From Mesorhizobium sp. LHD-90 (lineage in GTDB: Bacteria > Pseudomonadota > Alphaproteobacteria > Rhizobiales > Rhizobiaceae): a stretch of DNA of 64,000 nt. The DNA lies in assembly GCF_030929505.1 (NCBI RefSeq), contig NZ_JAVFVV010000024.1:22972-86971 (forward strand). The letters run 5' to 3'. This document shows, piece by piece, positions 35,288-44,364 of the stretch (positions are counted from its first letter, which is position 1; every line of letters begins with the position of its first letter). Below the pieces are notes generated by a model that worked only from the letters and a program-made list of their open reading frames with translations, did no database searches and was not told the DNA's origin. The translations under genes were made by a program, and so were the position numbers.

Positions 35288-36130
35288 ATGCAGGCAACCA
35301 CGAGCGCCGCCCAGAGGCTGGCGGCGCAGGATCACGCGCTCGACGATTTCCGCATTCTCGACGAGCCGTACTACCGTCCCGTAGCGAATGAGGTGGCGCT
35401 GTTCGAGGCCGTCTATGCCTCGCGCATGCCGGTCATGCTCAAGGGCCCGACCGGCTGCGGCAAAACGCGTTTCGTCGAGCATATGGCGTGGAAGCTCGGC
35501 CGGCCGCTGATCACCGTCTCCTGTCATGAGGACATGACCGCATCCGATCTGGTCGGCCGCTACCTGCTCGACGCCGACGGCACGGTCTGGCATGACGGGC
35601 CGCTGACGCTCGCCGTACGCTCCGGCGCGATCTGCTACCTCGACGAGATTGTCGAAGCGCGTCAGGACACGACCGTGGTCATCCATTCGCTGACGGATGA
35701 CCGCCGTATCCTGCCGCTTGAGAAGAAGAACGAGGTGCTGAAGGCGCATCCCGACTTCCAACTCGTCATCTCCTACAATCCGGGCTACCAAAGTGTGCTC
35801 AAGGATCTGAAGGAATCGACCAAGCAGCGCTTCGCCGCGATAGGCTTCTCCTATCCGGAGTCCGCCGTCGAGGCCGAGATCGTCGCCGCCGAGGCGGGCG
35901 TCGACCAGAAGACGGCCGACACGTTGGTGCGCATCGCCCAGCGCTCGCGCAACCTAAAGGGCCATGGACTCGAGGAAGGCGCCTCGACGCGCATGCTCAT
36001 TAATGCCGGCCTGCTCGTCGACAAGGGCATCCCCATCGCCGAGGCCTGCGCCGTCGCGCTGGTGCTGCCGATCACCGACGACCCCGACATGCGCGACGCG
36101 ATGCAGGCGGCGATCGCCGCTTCGATCTGA
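35288..36130 (+). CDS. MoxR/CbbQ-type AAA+ ATPase
   Basis: A 280-residue AAA+ ATPase of the CbbQ/NirQ/NorQ branch: Walker A GPTGCGKT at residues 53-60, Walker B region ICYLDEIVEARQDT, sensor SYNPGYQS and arginine-containing VRIAQRSRNLKG. CbbQ-type ATPases work as ring remodelers with a VWA partner to activate a client enzyme, for example Rubisco or nitric oxide reductase. The partner is the next gene, 11 nt away. The Pseudomonas ami operon also contains an ATPase gene (amiB); whether this is equivalent cannot be decided here. GGAGACTGGAGAAC precedes the ATG. Confidence 0.9.
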   Translation: MQATTSAAQRLAAQDHALDDFRILDEPYYRPVANEVALFEAVYASRMPVMLKGPTGCGKTRFVEHMAWKLGRPLITVSCHEDMTASDLVGRYLLDADGTVWHDGPLTLAVRSGAICYLDEIVEARQDTTVVIHSLTDDRRILPLEKKNEVLKAHPDFQLVISYNPGYQSVLKDLKESTKQRFAAIGFSYPESAVEAEIVAAEAGVDQKTADTLVRIAQRSRNLKGHGLEEGASTRMLINAGLLVDKGIPIAEACAVALVLPITDDPDMRDAMQAAIAASI

Positions 36131-36141
36131 GGCGGATCGGC

Positions 36142-38412
36142 ATGCCATCCGGGGACGACAGCCATGCGCCCGTTCCGTTGCGACGCTATCCGAGCGCCTT
36201 TCACGACAGCGCGGAGCACGAGGCGGCGCTCGCGGCTTTTCCAGCGGAGTTCTATCCAGCCTGGGTGAAGGCCTGTCGTCGGCTTGCCGGTGCAGGCTAC
36301 GGCGGAACGGTGGCCGACGACTATCAGCGGCTCTCCCCGCAGGTGGCGCAGGTTGCAGGTCCCCAGCAGGCGCTGGAACTCGCATCCGCAGCCTCGGGAC
36401 TTGCGATCCGCGCCGGGCGTGGACCTGCGGCGCTGCTCATTCGCGCGTCGTCCTCGGCAGCGAAACGCCTCCGGGACAATTTTTCGGAATGGCTTGCCCT
36501 GGTTGATAGAACCGCCATTCATGCTCCGGAATCGATGAGTGCGATCCTTGAGCGCACCGACCTTCTCCTCTCGCATCTTGACCTCAACGGCCTGGAATCC
36601 TGGCTGCGCATCGGCATCCGTGCCGCGAATGGCGATCCGCAGCGCCGCCGCCGCTTTTTCACGCTGGAGGATCCGGAGGCCCAGCACTGGTTGCAGCGCG
36701 AATCCGGGGTCGTCGGCTTCCTGGACTTCGAGACGAGGCTGAAGCCATACCTCACGGCACTGTGGGGGTTGAGTGTGCCGCTGCGCGAAGTGCCGCCGGA
36801 CGCTCCCGAGCAGGTGAAGCGGCGGCCCGGCTTCGACGGCGCGGTGATGCGCCTGCCGGCTTCATTCCCAGGATTCTCGGCTAGCGATTCGGAAAGCCTC
36901 TACCGCGCAGCAGTTGCCCATATCGGCGCGCATTGCACCTTCACGCGCGCGAAATTTCCAGTCGGCGGTCTGAAGCCGGCCCAGATCGCTTTGGTGTCCC
37001 TGATCGAGGACGCGCGCGTGGAGCACTTGGCGATGCGCGCGCTTCCCGGACTGCGCAACCTCTTCGTGCCGTTCCACGTCGCCCAGCCGTCCGGTCCCTC
37101 CACCGCGCCAAATCTCTTTGCGCGGCTGTCACGGGCGCTGCTCGACCGCGCGCATGACGATCCCGACGGATGGGTGCGCAAGGGACGTGATGCGTTCTTC
37201 GCGGCCGAAGCCGAATGGCAGGACCAGAGGCTAAGCCGGCGCATCGGCGACCTGCTGGGCAACGATCTCGGCCAGATGCGCATCCAGTTCGACCAGAGAA
37301 GCTACATTGTTCAACCGGCCTATCGCGACGACAATCTCGGACTCTGGGATTTTGGCGAAGACGAACAGCAGACGCTTAATGCAGAGCAGGTGTTCGAATC
37401 CGCTCGGCTGCGCCAGGAGGAGGATGACAGCCGGCCGCCCGATCGAGAAGAGACCGAGCAGCGGCCCGACGAAACCGCCGGTCGCCTGACCGCGGTCGAA
37501 TCCGCGGCGGGTGGGGTGCCGGTCGCGCGCTATCCGGAGTTCGACTATGTGACGGGCCGCGACAGGCCTGAATGGACGACCGTCAAGGAATACCCCGTTG
37601 CCATCGGCCGCGTGCAAGACATCGCGCATTTGCGGGAAGAACGGTCCGACATCGTCAACAGGCTTACGACACTTATTCGCGCCGCGCGCGTCAGCCGCGC
37701 CGAGCGCCTGCGGCGGCAGCCGGAAGGCGAGTTTCTCGACATGGACGCCTGCATTGACGCAACCATAGCGCGTCGGGTCGGGGAAGTGCCGCGAGACCGC
37801 GTGTACGGCCGCTACGAGCGGCGCAGCCGGGATCTGTCGACGCTGCTCCTGCTCGACACCTCGAAATCGACGGCCGAATTCGTGCGTGGCTCGGCGCGAA
37901 CGGTTCTCGACATCGAGCGGCAGGCAGCCGCCTTGCTCGCGTACGCCATGTCCGAACTTGGCGATCCGTTCGCCGTCGCCGCCTTCGCTTCCGATCAACG
38001 GGAAGATGTGCGTTACCTGCGCATCAAGGACTTCGGCGAGGAATACGACCGGACAGCCGATGCAAGGCTGGCGGGCCTCGGCAGTGGCCTTTCGACACGG
38101 CTTGGCGCCGCCATTCGCCATGCGGGAACCGATCTGTCGCGGCAGCGCAGCTACAGGCGGCTGCTTCTGGTGGTCACCGACGGGGAGCCTTCGGACGTCG
38201 ATGTGGACGATGACCGCTATCTCGTCGAGGACGCCCGCAAGGCCGTCTTCCATCTGCGGCGATTGGGGATCGACGTCTATTGCGTCGGTCTCGACACCGA
38301 AGCGAGGCCGCCGCTCGATCGCATCTTCGGCTCGCGCAACGCCATCACGATCTCCAGGCTGGAGAGCCTTCCCGAGCTTCTCCCTACTCTGTACCTGTCG
38401 CTCAGGAAATAG
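36142..38412 (+). CDS. VWA-domain protein, CbbO/NorD type
   Basis: A 756-residue protein. The first about 550 residues are a mostly helical region typical of CbbO/NorD adaptors. The C-terminal von Willebrand A domain carries an intact MIDAS: DTSKS (Asp572, Ser574, Ser576), a Thr in SGLSTRLGAA and Asp in VTDGEPSD. A charged low-complexity stretch (about 430-455, EEDDSRPPDREETEQRPDE) separates the parts. In CbbQO-type systems the VWA protein binds the client and plugs onto the AAA+ ring. The client here is not visible from sequence; the neighbouring amidase is a candidate (inference). Confidence 0.9.
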   Translation: MPSGDDSHAPVPLRRYPSAFHDSAEHEAALAAFPAEFYPAWVKACRRLAGAGYGGTVADDYQRLSPQVAQVAGPQQALELASAASGLAIRAGRGPAALLIRASSSAAKRLRDNFSEWLALVDRTAIHAPESMSAILERTDLLLSHLDLNGLESWLRIGIRAANGDPQRRRRFFTLEDPEAQHWLQRESGVVGFLDFETRLKPYLTALWGLSVPLREVPPDAPEQVKRRPGFDGAVMRLPASFPGFSASDSESLYRAAVAHIGAHCTFTRAKFPVGGLKPAQIALVSLIEDARVEHLAMRALPGLRNLFVPFHVAQPSGPSTAPNLFARLSRALLDRAHDDPDGWVRKGRDAFFAAEAEWQDQRLSRRIGDLLGNDLGQMRIQFDQRSYIVQPAYRDDNLGLWDFGEDEQQTLNAEQVFESARLRQEEDDSRPPDREETEQRPDETAGRLTAVESAAGGVPVARYPEFDYVTGRDRPEWTTVKEYPVAIGRVQDIAHLREERSDIVNRLTTLIRAARVSRAERLRRQPEGEFLDMDACIDATIARRVGEVPRDRVYGRYERRSRDLSTLLLLDTSKSTAEFVRGSARTVLDIERQAAALLAYAMSELGDPFAVAAFASDQREDVRYLRIKDFGEEYDRTADARLAGLGSGLSTRLGAAIRHAGTDLSRQRSYRRLLLVVTDGEPSDVDVDDDRYLVEDARKAVFHLRRLGIDVYCVGLDTEARPPLDRIFGSRNAITISRLESLPELLPTLYLSLRK

Positions 38413-38833
38413 GCCGCGCTCGTGCGCAGGCAGGTAGCGCCTCCATTTCTGAAATCCGTTTGACGAGATGTCCTTTCGGGGCGACGCGCAGCTACGCTTG
38501 CGGACGTCGCCAACCGCCTCGAAGCGGGAGGAAAAGCCGGTAGGGGACATCGGTCAAAGTCAAAAAGGTGCTTGCGGGCGATTGTCCATATCATTTACGT
38601 TCGGCGACATCGATTTGTAAGGATCAATAGATGCATCTGTGTTTGGGGCTGGATGACAGGCCGAAGATCGCTCGGCCGACCGGCATCGATTCTCGAAAGT
38701 TCTGGACTTTTCGGCCCACGCTGCCGGTTTGCGGAAACTGAGCGCTGAGAAGGGGCCATGGTCCCCGGTTCACGTACGGTTCCATCGATTTTGATTTCAA
38801 GCCATTGCCCCGGATCGCGGGGAGGAGGACCAA
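38413..38833. other. Intergenic region, no gene seen
   Basis: These 421 bases lie between the VWA gene and hydantoinase A. No coding region with plausible codon use, no strong terminator and no long repeat was found. It must contain the end of the amide operon and the promoter of the hydantoinase pair, but I see no convincing -35/-10 pair. A GGGGAGGAGG ribosome site at the right edge serves the GTG at 38834. Confidence 0.6.
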
Positions 38834-40963
38834 GTGCCCGACACAGCAGATTTGGCAGCCGATAAGAGTTCACCCGGAGGGCGCCGCGCAAGCGGCCTGC
38901 GGCTTGGAGTCGATGTCGGCGGCACATTCACCGATCTCCTTCTCCTCGATGAGAAGAACGGCCGGACCTACATGGCCAAGGTTCCTTCGACGCCGCAGGA
39001 CAGTTCCGTCGGCGTCCTCAACGGGATCGAGAAGATCTGCCGCACGGCCGGCGTCGATCCGCAAAACATCACCGAAGTGATGCACGGCACCACGGTTGCC
39101 ACGAACACCGTCTTGACGTCGTCCGGCGCCCTCGTCGGCCTGGTGACGACGAAGGGTTATCGCGACACGCTCCAGATCGCGCGTTCCTACGTTCCGGGAG
39201 GCCTCGGCGGCTGGGTCATCTGGAACAAGCGCCCGCCGCTTGCGCCTCTCGAGTTCACGATCGAAGCCGACGAACGCATGGATGCGCGCGGCAACGTCAT
39301 CGTGCGGCTCGACGAGCAGGCGATCCGGCGCGACCTCGAGAAGTTGCTCGCATCCGGCATCGAGGCGCTGACCATCGCGCTGTTCAACAGCTATACCAAC
39401 GACGCCCACGAAAGGCGCATCGCCGAGATCGCCCGCGAGATCGCTCCGAACATTCCGGTCTCGACTTCCGCGGCGGTCATGCCGGAGATGTACGAATACG
39501 AGCGCACCGAAACGACGGTCGTGAACTCCTACGTCCGCCCGGTCGTCTCAAAATATGTCGCCAACCTGCAGGGCGAGATCCAGCGCCGCATGGGCGGCGA
39601 CGTCAACCTGCGCATACTGCGGTCGGATGGCGGTCTTTCGTCGGCTCAGGGCGCGATGGACCAGCCAGTCAACCTGCTGATGTCGGGGCCGGCTGGCGGC
39701 GTCGCCGGCGCGCTGTGGATCGCCAAGCAGGCGAAGATCAAGAACCTGCTGACCTTCGACATGGGCGGCACCTCGACCGACGTCGCGCTGATCCAGAATT
39801 CGGTGGCGCGCACGCGCCGCGAGACCAGGGTGGGCGACGTAACCGTTCGGGCGCCTTCGATCGACGTTCGTACCGTGGGGGCGGGCGGCGGGTCGATCGC
39901 CTATATCCCGGAACTCACCAAGGCGCTCCGCGTCGGCCCTCAATCCGCAGGGGCCGTGCCCGGTCCGGCAGCCTACAAGAAGGGCGGCGAGCAGCCGACA
40001 GTGACGGACGCCAATGTCGTTCTCGGCTATCTTCCGTCCGATGCCAAGCTCGGCGGCGACATGGAGATCAGCCGCGAACTTGCCACCCAGGCGGTCGGCA
40101 AGATCGCAGAAACGCTGTCGATCTCGGTCGAGGACGCGGCCGAAGGCATCGTCCGCATCGTCAACGAGAACATGGTCGGCGCCCTGCGTCTGGTCTCCGT
40201 CGAACAGGGCTACGATCCGCGTGACTTCGCGCTGATAGGCTTTGGAGGCGCGGGGCCGCTGCACGCCAATGCGTTGGCGCGTATCGTCAAGTCGTGGCCG
40301 GCCGTCATCCCTCCCGGGCCAGGCGTGCTGTGCGCCTATGGCGACGCGACGACGCGGCTGCGCAACGAAGCTAGCCAGACATATGTGACGCTAGTCCGTG
40401 CCACGTCGGACGCCGAGATCGGCGCGAAGCTCAAGGAACTCGCGGCCTCGGCGGCCAAGGAACTCACCGACGAAGGCGTGTCCACCAAGGAGCAGACGGT
40501 GCTCTACCAGGTTGACATCCGCTACAAGGGCCAAGGCATGAAGCTGACGGTCGACATCACGCCGGCCGACTTCGCCGCCGAGGGGCTTGCGGGCGTCACC
40601 CGCCGCTTCGATGCGGAGCACGAGCAACTGTTCACCTTCGCCCTCGACGCGGAGCATGAACTTGTCGGCCTGCGCGCGGTCGTCCAGGGCGCGGAAAAGA
40701 GCTTCGTCAACCCGGAGGCTGCCCGGGACGGGACCGATGCCTCGGCGGCTCGCACACATCCGACCCGCATCTACGCGGACGGGGCCTGGCGGGACGGCCA
40801 CATCTACGACCGCGGCAAGCTGAAGCCGGGCAACAAGGTCCCGGGACCGGCCGTCGTGACGGAGATGGATTCAACCACGGTGATCCTGCCCGACCATGTC
40901 GGCGTCATCGACGACGTCGGCAACATCCTGATCTGGCCCGCCGACCACAAGAACGCACGCTGA
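38834..40963 (+). CDS. Hydantoinase/oxoprolinase A-type subunit (pair 1)
   Basis: A 709-residue ASKHA-fold ATPase subunit: N-terminal RLGVDVGGTFTDLLLLDEKN, VMHGTTVATNTVL, DMGGTSTDVALIQ (second phosphate motif), VGAGGGSIAYI and FGGAGPLHANAL. HyuA-type subunits phosphorylate or activate the substrate while the B subunit opens the ring; relatives include N-methylhydantoinase, 5-oxoprolinase and acetone carboxylase. The start is GTG 38834 after GGAGGAGGACC. The B subunit follows after 10 nt. Confidence 0.93.
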   Translation: MPDTADLAADKSSPGGRRASGLRLGVDVGGTFTDLLLLDEKNGRTYMAKVPSTPQDSSVGVLNGIEKICRTAGVDPQNITEVMHGTTVATNTVLTSSGALVGLVTTKGYRDTLQIARSYVPGGLGGWVIWNKRPPLAPLEFTIEADERMDARGNVIVRLDEQAIRRDLEKLLASGIEALTIALFNSYTNDAHERRIAEIAREIAPNIPVSTSAAVMPEMYEYERTETTVVNSYVRPVVSKYVANLQGEIQRRMGGDVNLRILRSDGGLSSAQGAMDQPVNLLMSGPAGGVAGALWIAKQAKIKNLLTFDMGGTSTDVALIQNSVARTRRETRVGDVTVRAPSIDVRTVGAGGGSIAYIPELTKALRVGPQSAGAVPGPAAYKKGGEQPTVTDANVVLGYLPSDAKLGGDMEISRELATQAVGKIAETLSISVEDAAEGIVRIVNENMVGALRLVSVEQGYDPRDFALIGFGGAGPLHANALARIVKSWPAVIPPGPGVLCAYGDATTRLRNEASQTYVTLVRATSDAEIGAKLKELAASAAKELTDEGVSTKEQTVLYQVDIRYKGQGMKLTVDITPADFAAEGLAGVTRRFDAEHEQLFTFALDAEHELVGLRAVVQGAEKSFVNPEAARDGTDASAARTHPTRIYADGAWRDGHIYDRGKLKPGNKVPGPAVVTEMDSTTVILPDHVGVIDDVGNILIWPADHKNAR

Positions 40964-40973
40964 GGGGACCGAC

Positions 40974-42866
40974 ATGCCCGCCCGTATCATCGAGACGAAC
41001 ACCACCCCGTTCAGCCGCGTCGCGGTCGATCCGATCTCGCTCGACATCGTCGAGAACGCGCTGCGCAATGCCCGCAACGAGATGGACGCGGTGCTGTTCC
41101 GCACCGCCATGTCGCCAGGCATCCGCGAGCAGCACGATGCCTTTCCGATGATTGCCAACCATGAAGGCAAGATGGTTGTCGGCCAGTTCGGCAGCTTCCT
41201 CTACGGCTTCATCGCCGGCTATGGCGGCACGATCGAGGACGGCGACATCTTCATCACCAACGACCCGTACAGTTGCGGCGGCGCGGTCAGCCACCTCAAC
41301 GACTGGCTGCTGATGATGCCCATCTTCCACAACGGCAAGCTGGTGAGTTGGGCGGCGATGTTCGGCCACATGACCGACGTGGGCGGCAAGGTGCCGGGAT
41401 CGCTGCCGACCGACGCCAAGATGATCTACGAGGAAGGGATCATCATCCCTCCGACGAAGATTTATCGCAAGGCGCAGCTTCAGGACGAGATCCTGAACAT
41501 CATGCTGCACAACACCCGCATGCCGGAGTGGAACAAGTCCGACTTCTTCGCGATCATCGCCGCGCTCCGGCTGGCCGAGCGACGCGTGCGCGAGAACATC
41601 GAGCGCTTCGGAGCCGACGAGTACATCTCGGCCATGTGGGACATGCTCGACCGCAACCGGGCGGCGATGAGCGCGATCATCCAGATGATCATTCCCGAAG
41701 CGAAGGACGGCAAGAAGGCCTATTTCGAGGACTGGATCGACGACGACGGCATGGGCAACGGTCCCTACAAGATCGCCTGCTCGCTCCATCGCGAAGGCGA
41801 GATCGCGTATTTCGACTTTTCCGCAAGCGATCCGCAGAGCTTCTCGTCGATCAACTTCCTGCTCAACGAAGAAATGTTCAAAATGTTCTTCGGAGCGTTC
41901 ACGATCAATTTGTTCGACCCGCAGATCCTGTTCAACGACGGTTTCTACGACCTCGTCAACGTCCACATTCCCGAAGGCTGCATCCTCAAACCGAAGAAGC
42001 CCGCCGCGCTGTCGTGCCGGACGCACATGCTGGGCCGCATCTTCGACCTGATGGGAGGCTTGCTGGGGCAGGGGGCGCCGGATGCGCTCAACGCAGCCGG
42101 CTTCTCCGACAGCCCGCACTTCATGTATTCGGGGTTCGACAAGGACGGAGAATGGTATCAGCTCTTCCAGATCGGCTTCGGCGGGGTGCCGGGACGCCCG
42201 GCCGGCGACGGGCCTGACGGTCACTCGATGTGGCCGGCCTTCACCAACGTGCCGAACGAGTTCCTGGAAGCATACTTCCCGCTCCGGATCCGCGAATACT
42301 CCACGATCCCCGACAGCGGCGGCGCGGGCCTTCATCGCGGCGGTAACGGCATCGTCATCGCCTACGAGATGATGGAGAAGGGCGAGGTCTCGATCCACGA
42401 CGACCGCTGGCTCACTTATCCGTGGGGCGTCAATGGCGGCCAGCCAGGCTTGCGCTCGACCAAGTGCCTCGTCCGGACGGATGGAACCGAGGTCAACATC
42501 CCGTCGAAGTGCGACCGCATCGAGGTCAACCCCGGGGACATCCTGTACTTCAACACCTGGGGCGGCGGCGGTTGGGGCGATCCGGCTGCGCGCCCGGCCG
42601 AAACCGTCCTCGCCGACGTCAAGCGCGGTCTTGTCACCGAAGCCGGCGCGAAACGCTACGGCGTGGTCATCTCCAACGGTGAGGTCGATCAGGCTGCGAC
42701 CAGGACGCTTCGCCAGGAGATGAGCGCGAAACCGAAGCGGGAGGGACTGTTCGATCGCGGGTTCACGTCGATCGAGGAGCTCAAGGACCGGTGCAAGGAG
42801 GAAACCGGCTTCGATGCGCCTCGCGCGCCGGTCTTCCGCAAGCAGTTCCGGATGGCGGCCGAGTAA
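40974..42866 (+). CDS. Hydantoinase/oxoprolinase B-type subunit (pair 1)
   Basis: A 630-residue HyuB-type subunit: DPISLDIVENALRNARNEMD, FRTAMSPGIREQHDAFPMI, FITNDPYSCGGAVSHLNDW, GHMTDVGGKVPGS and SGGAGLHRGGNG. Together with the A subunit it should hydrolyse a cyclic amide/imide with ATP. The C-terminus (GGGGWGDPAARPAETVLADV) is standard for the family. It is convergent with the iron-type dehydrogenase gene, with a terminator between them. Confidence 0.93.
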   Translation: MPARIIETNTTPFSRVAVDPISLDIVENALRNARNEMDAVLFRTAMSPGIREQHDAFPMIANHEGKMVVGQFGSFLYGFIAGYGGTIEDGDIFITNDPYSCGGAVSHLNDWLLMMPIFHNGKLVSWAAMFGHMTDVGGKVPGSLPTDAKMIYEEGIIIPPTKIYRKAQLQDEILNIMLHNTRMPEWNKSDFFAIIAALRLAERRVRENIERFGADEYISAMWDMLDRNRAAMSAIIQMIIPEAKDGKKAYFEDWIDDDGMGNGPYKIACSLHREGEIAYFDFSASDPQSFSSINFLLNEEMFKMFFGAFTINLFDPQILFNDGFYDLVNVHIPEGCILKPKKPAALSCRTHMLGRIFDLMGGLLGQGAPDALNAAGFSDSPHFMYSGFDKDGEWYQLFQIGFGGVPGRPAGDGPDGHSMWPAFTNVPNEFLEAYFPLRIREYSTIPDSGGAGLHRGGNGIVIAYEMMEKGEVSIHDDRWLTYPWGVNGGQPGLRSTKCLVRTDGTEVNIPSKCDRIEVNPGDILYFNTWGGGGWGDPAARPAETVLADVKRGLVTEAGAKRYGVVISNGEVDQAATRTLRQEMSAKPKREGLFDRGFTSIEELKDRCKEETGFDAPRAPVFRKQFRMAAE

Positions 42867-42889
42867 CGGCCGCCGAGCTGAGATCCTTT

Positions 42890-42919
42890 GCGGGCGCTGC
42901 GGATGCGGCGCCCGCTTTT
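42890..42919. terminator. Terminator between convergent hyuB and Fe-type dehydrogenase genes
   Basis: GCGGGCGC and GCGCCCGC form an 8-bp perfect stem with a 10-nt loop, followed by TTTT on the plus strand. It lies 23 bases after the hyuB stop. The stem could also act weakly for the opposite strand. Confidence 0.7.
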
Positions 42920-42942
42920 CTACGGGCGGTATGCGTGATCCG

Positions 42943-44103
42943 TCACCAGGCCGCTCGGTATATCGCGAGCGCATCTTGCTCGCTCACCTCGCGCGGGTTG
43001 TTCACCAGCAGCCGTTGCTGCTTCATCGCGTCGCTTGCCATCTTCGGCAGCGCATCCTCGCCGATGCCGACGTCGCGCAGCCGTGGCGGCAGGCCCACCC
43101 TTGCGGAAAGAGCGACAAGTTCTTCGATGAAGGCCGAGCAGCGCCCCTGCGCGCCTTCCTCGCGCGAAATGTGCGGGAAGGCATCCGCCGCTATCTCGGC
43201 ATAGAGATGTGCGGCGTCGGCTGCGTTGAAGCGCAGCACGTGCGGCAAGACCAGCGCGTTCGAAAGTCCATGCGGGATATGGAACGTGCCGCCGATCGGA
43301 TAGGCCAGCGCATGCACGGCCGCCACCGGCGAATTGGCGAAGGCCTGGCCGGCCAGCATGGAGCCGAGCAGCATGTTCCCGCGGGCCGCGATATTGCGGC
43401 CATCCGCGACGGCCGTCTCGATATTGGCGCCGAGCAGCCTGAGCGCCTCCCTTGCCAGCATCTTCGACAAGGGATTGTTGTTCGCGCTCCTGGAGGCATA
43501 GGCCTCGATGGCATGGACCATCGCGTCGATGCCGGTCGCAGCGGTGATCGCAGGCGGCAGGCCGATGGTCAACTCGGCGTCGAGCACGGCGATGTCGGGC
43601 AGGATGACGGGCGAGGAGACGCCGCGCTTCTCCTCGTCTCCGACCGTGATGATGGAGACTGGCGTCACCTCGGATCCGGTTCCGGCAGTCGTCGGCACCA
43701 GCGCCAGCGGCAGGCGAGGTCCCTTGGCCTGGCCGACGCCCCACGCCCCGTCAAGATCTTCGCCGGATCCGATCAGCAGGGCGGCGAGCTTGGCGACGTC
43801 GAGCGAGGAGCCGCCGCCGAAGCCGGCGATGCCGGTCGCGCCCGCGGCCTTTCCGGCCTCCACGGCCTTCATCAGCGTCGCCCGCGACGGGTCTGCCTCG
43901 ACGGCGTCAAATACCGTCACTCGGGCGCCCTTCTCTTCAAGTGAAGCAATCGCGGCATCGCACAGCCCGAGCTTCCTCAGTCCCGGATCGGTGACGAACA
44001 GGACCGACGGGCCGAGCCTGCCGCCTGCAACGGCGCCGAAGCGCCGCGCCGCGCCGGATTCGAACACGAGCGAAGGGGTGGTGTTGAATGTGAATGGGTT
44101 CAT
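42943..44103 (-). CDS. Iron-containing alcohol dehydrogenase family protein
   Basis: A 386-residue group III dehydrogenase: NAD(P) loop GFGGGSSLDVAKLAAL, GTGSEVTPV, metal ligands Asp in PDIAVLDAEL and His in AMVHAIEAYAS and IPHGLSNALVLPHVL. ATG 44103 has GGAGG eight bases upstream; an upstream extension to 44211 is rejected. Relatives reduce maleylacetate, lactaldehyde, succinate semialdehyde or glycerol derivatives. It is the most distal gene of a minus-strand group with an isochorismatase-fold enzyme and an isocitrate-lyase-family lyase, but a 261-nt gap separates it from them. Confidence 0.9.
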   Translation of the reverse strand: MNPFTFNTTPSLVFESGAARRFGAVAGGRLGPSVLFVTDPGLRKLGLCDAAIASLEEKGARVTVFDAVEADPSRATLMKAVEAGKAAGATGIAGFGGGSSLDVAKLAALLIGSGEDLDGAWGVGQAKGPRLPLALVPTTAGTGSEVTPVSIITVGDEEKRGVSSPVILPDIAVLDAELTIGLPPAITAATGIDAMVHAIEAYASRSANNNPLSKMLAREALRLLGANIETAVADGRNIAARGNMLLGSMLAGQAFANSPVAAVHALAYPIGGTFHIPHGLSNALVLPHVLRFNAADAAHLYAEIAADAFPHISREEGAQGRCSAFIEELVALSARVGLPPRLRDVGIGEDALPKMASDAMKQQRLLVNNPREVSEQDALAIYRAAW

Positions 44104-44235
44104 CCTGTCATCCTCCGGATCCGACGGGGTGGCGAGTCTTCTATCTTCGAACCGTCCTGATGCGCCGCTGCCGCGCGACTCAGGGCATGCAGGCGCCCAC
44201 TGTTGGCCCACGGCTCCTGGCCGGTCATGTAGTCT

Positions 44236-44364
44236 CTATCCGGACGGAGAAGGAAGCGGATGGGTCCGAAAATGTTCTCCGCCGCCGCCGGCCACCTTCA
44301 GCGTCGCCACGAAGGCACAGCCGATGTCACCGGCGCCACCGACGATCGCGATACTGCGGGGCCA
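44236..44364 (-). pseudogene. Remnant of a Rossmann-fold gene after the isochorismatase-type gene
   Basis: Directly after the TGA of the upstream gene the same frame stays open for 42 codons and encodes SIAIVGGAGDIGCAFVATLK, a clear beta-alpha-beta nucleotide-binding start (GxGxxG-like). It then loses family resemblance and stops at 44236. An ATG overlapping the TGA is out of frame by one base in a run of four C residues; removing one C would give a start MARSIAIVGGAGDIG. This looks like a frameshifted, 3'-truncated gene start. Short length limits certainty. Confidence 0.45.

Noticed and set aside
38755..38780. GC-rich near-palindrome around GGGGCCATGGTCCCC in the region before hydantoinase pair 1.
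   Set aside because: The stem has a central mismatch and only four outer pairs plus a CCATGG core; it is too weak to call an operator or terminator.
40905..42974. A 689-codon open frame on the minus strand opposite hydantoinase B.
   Set aside because: It is antisense to a clear hydantoinase B gene, with composition typical of an antisense shadow.
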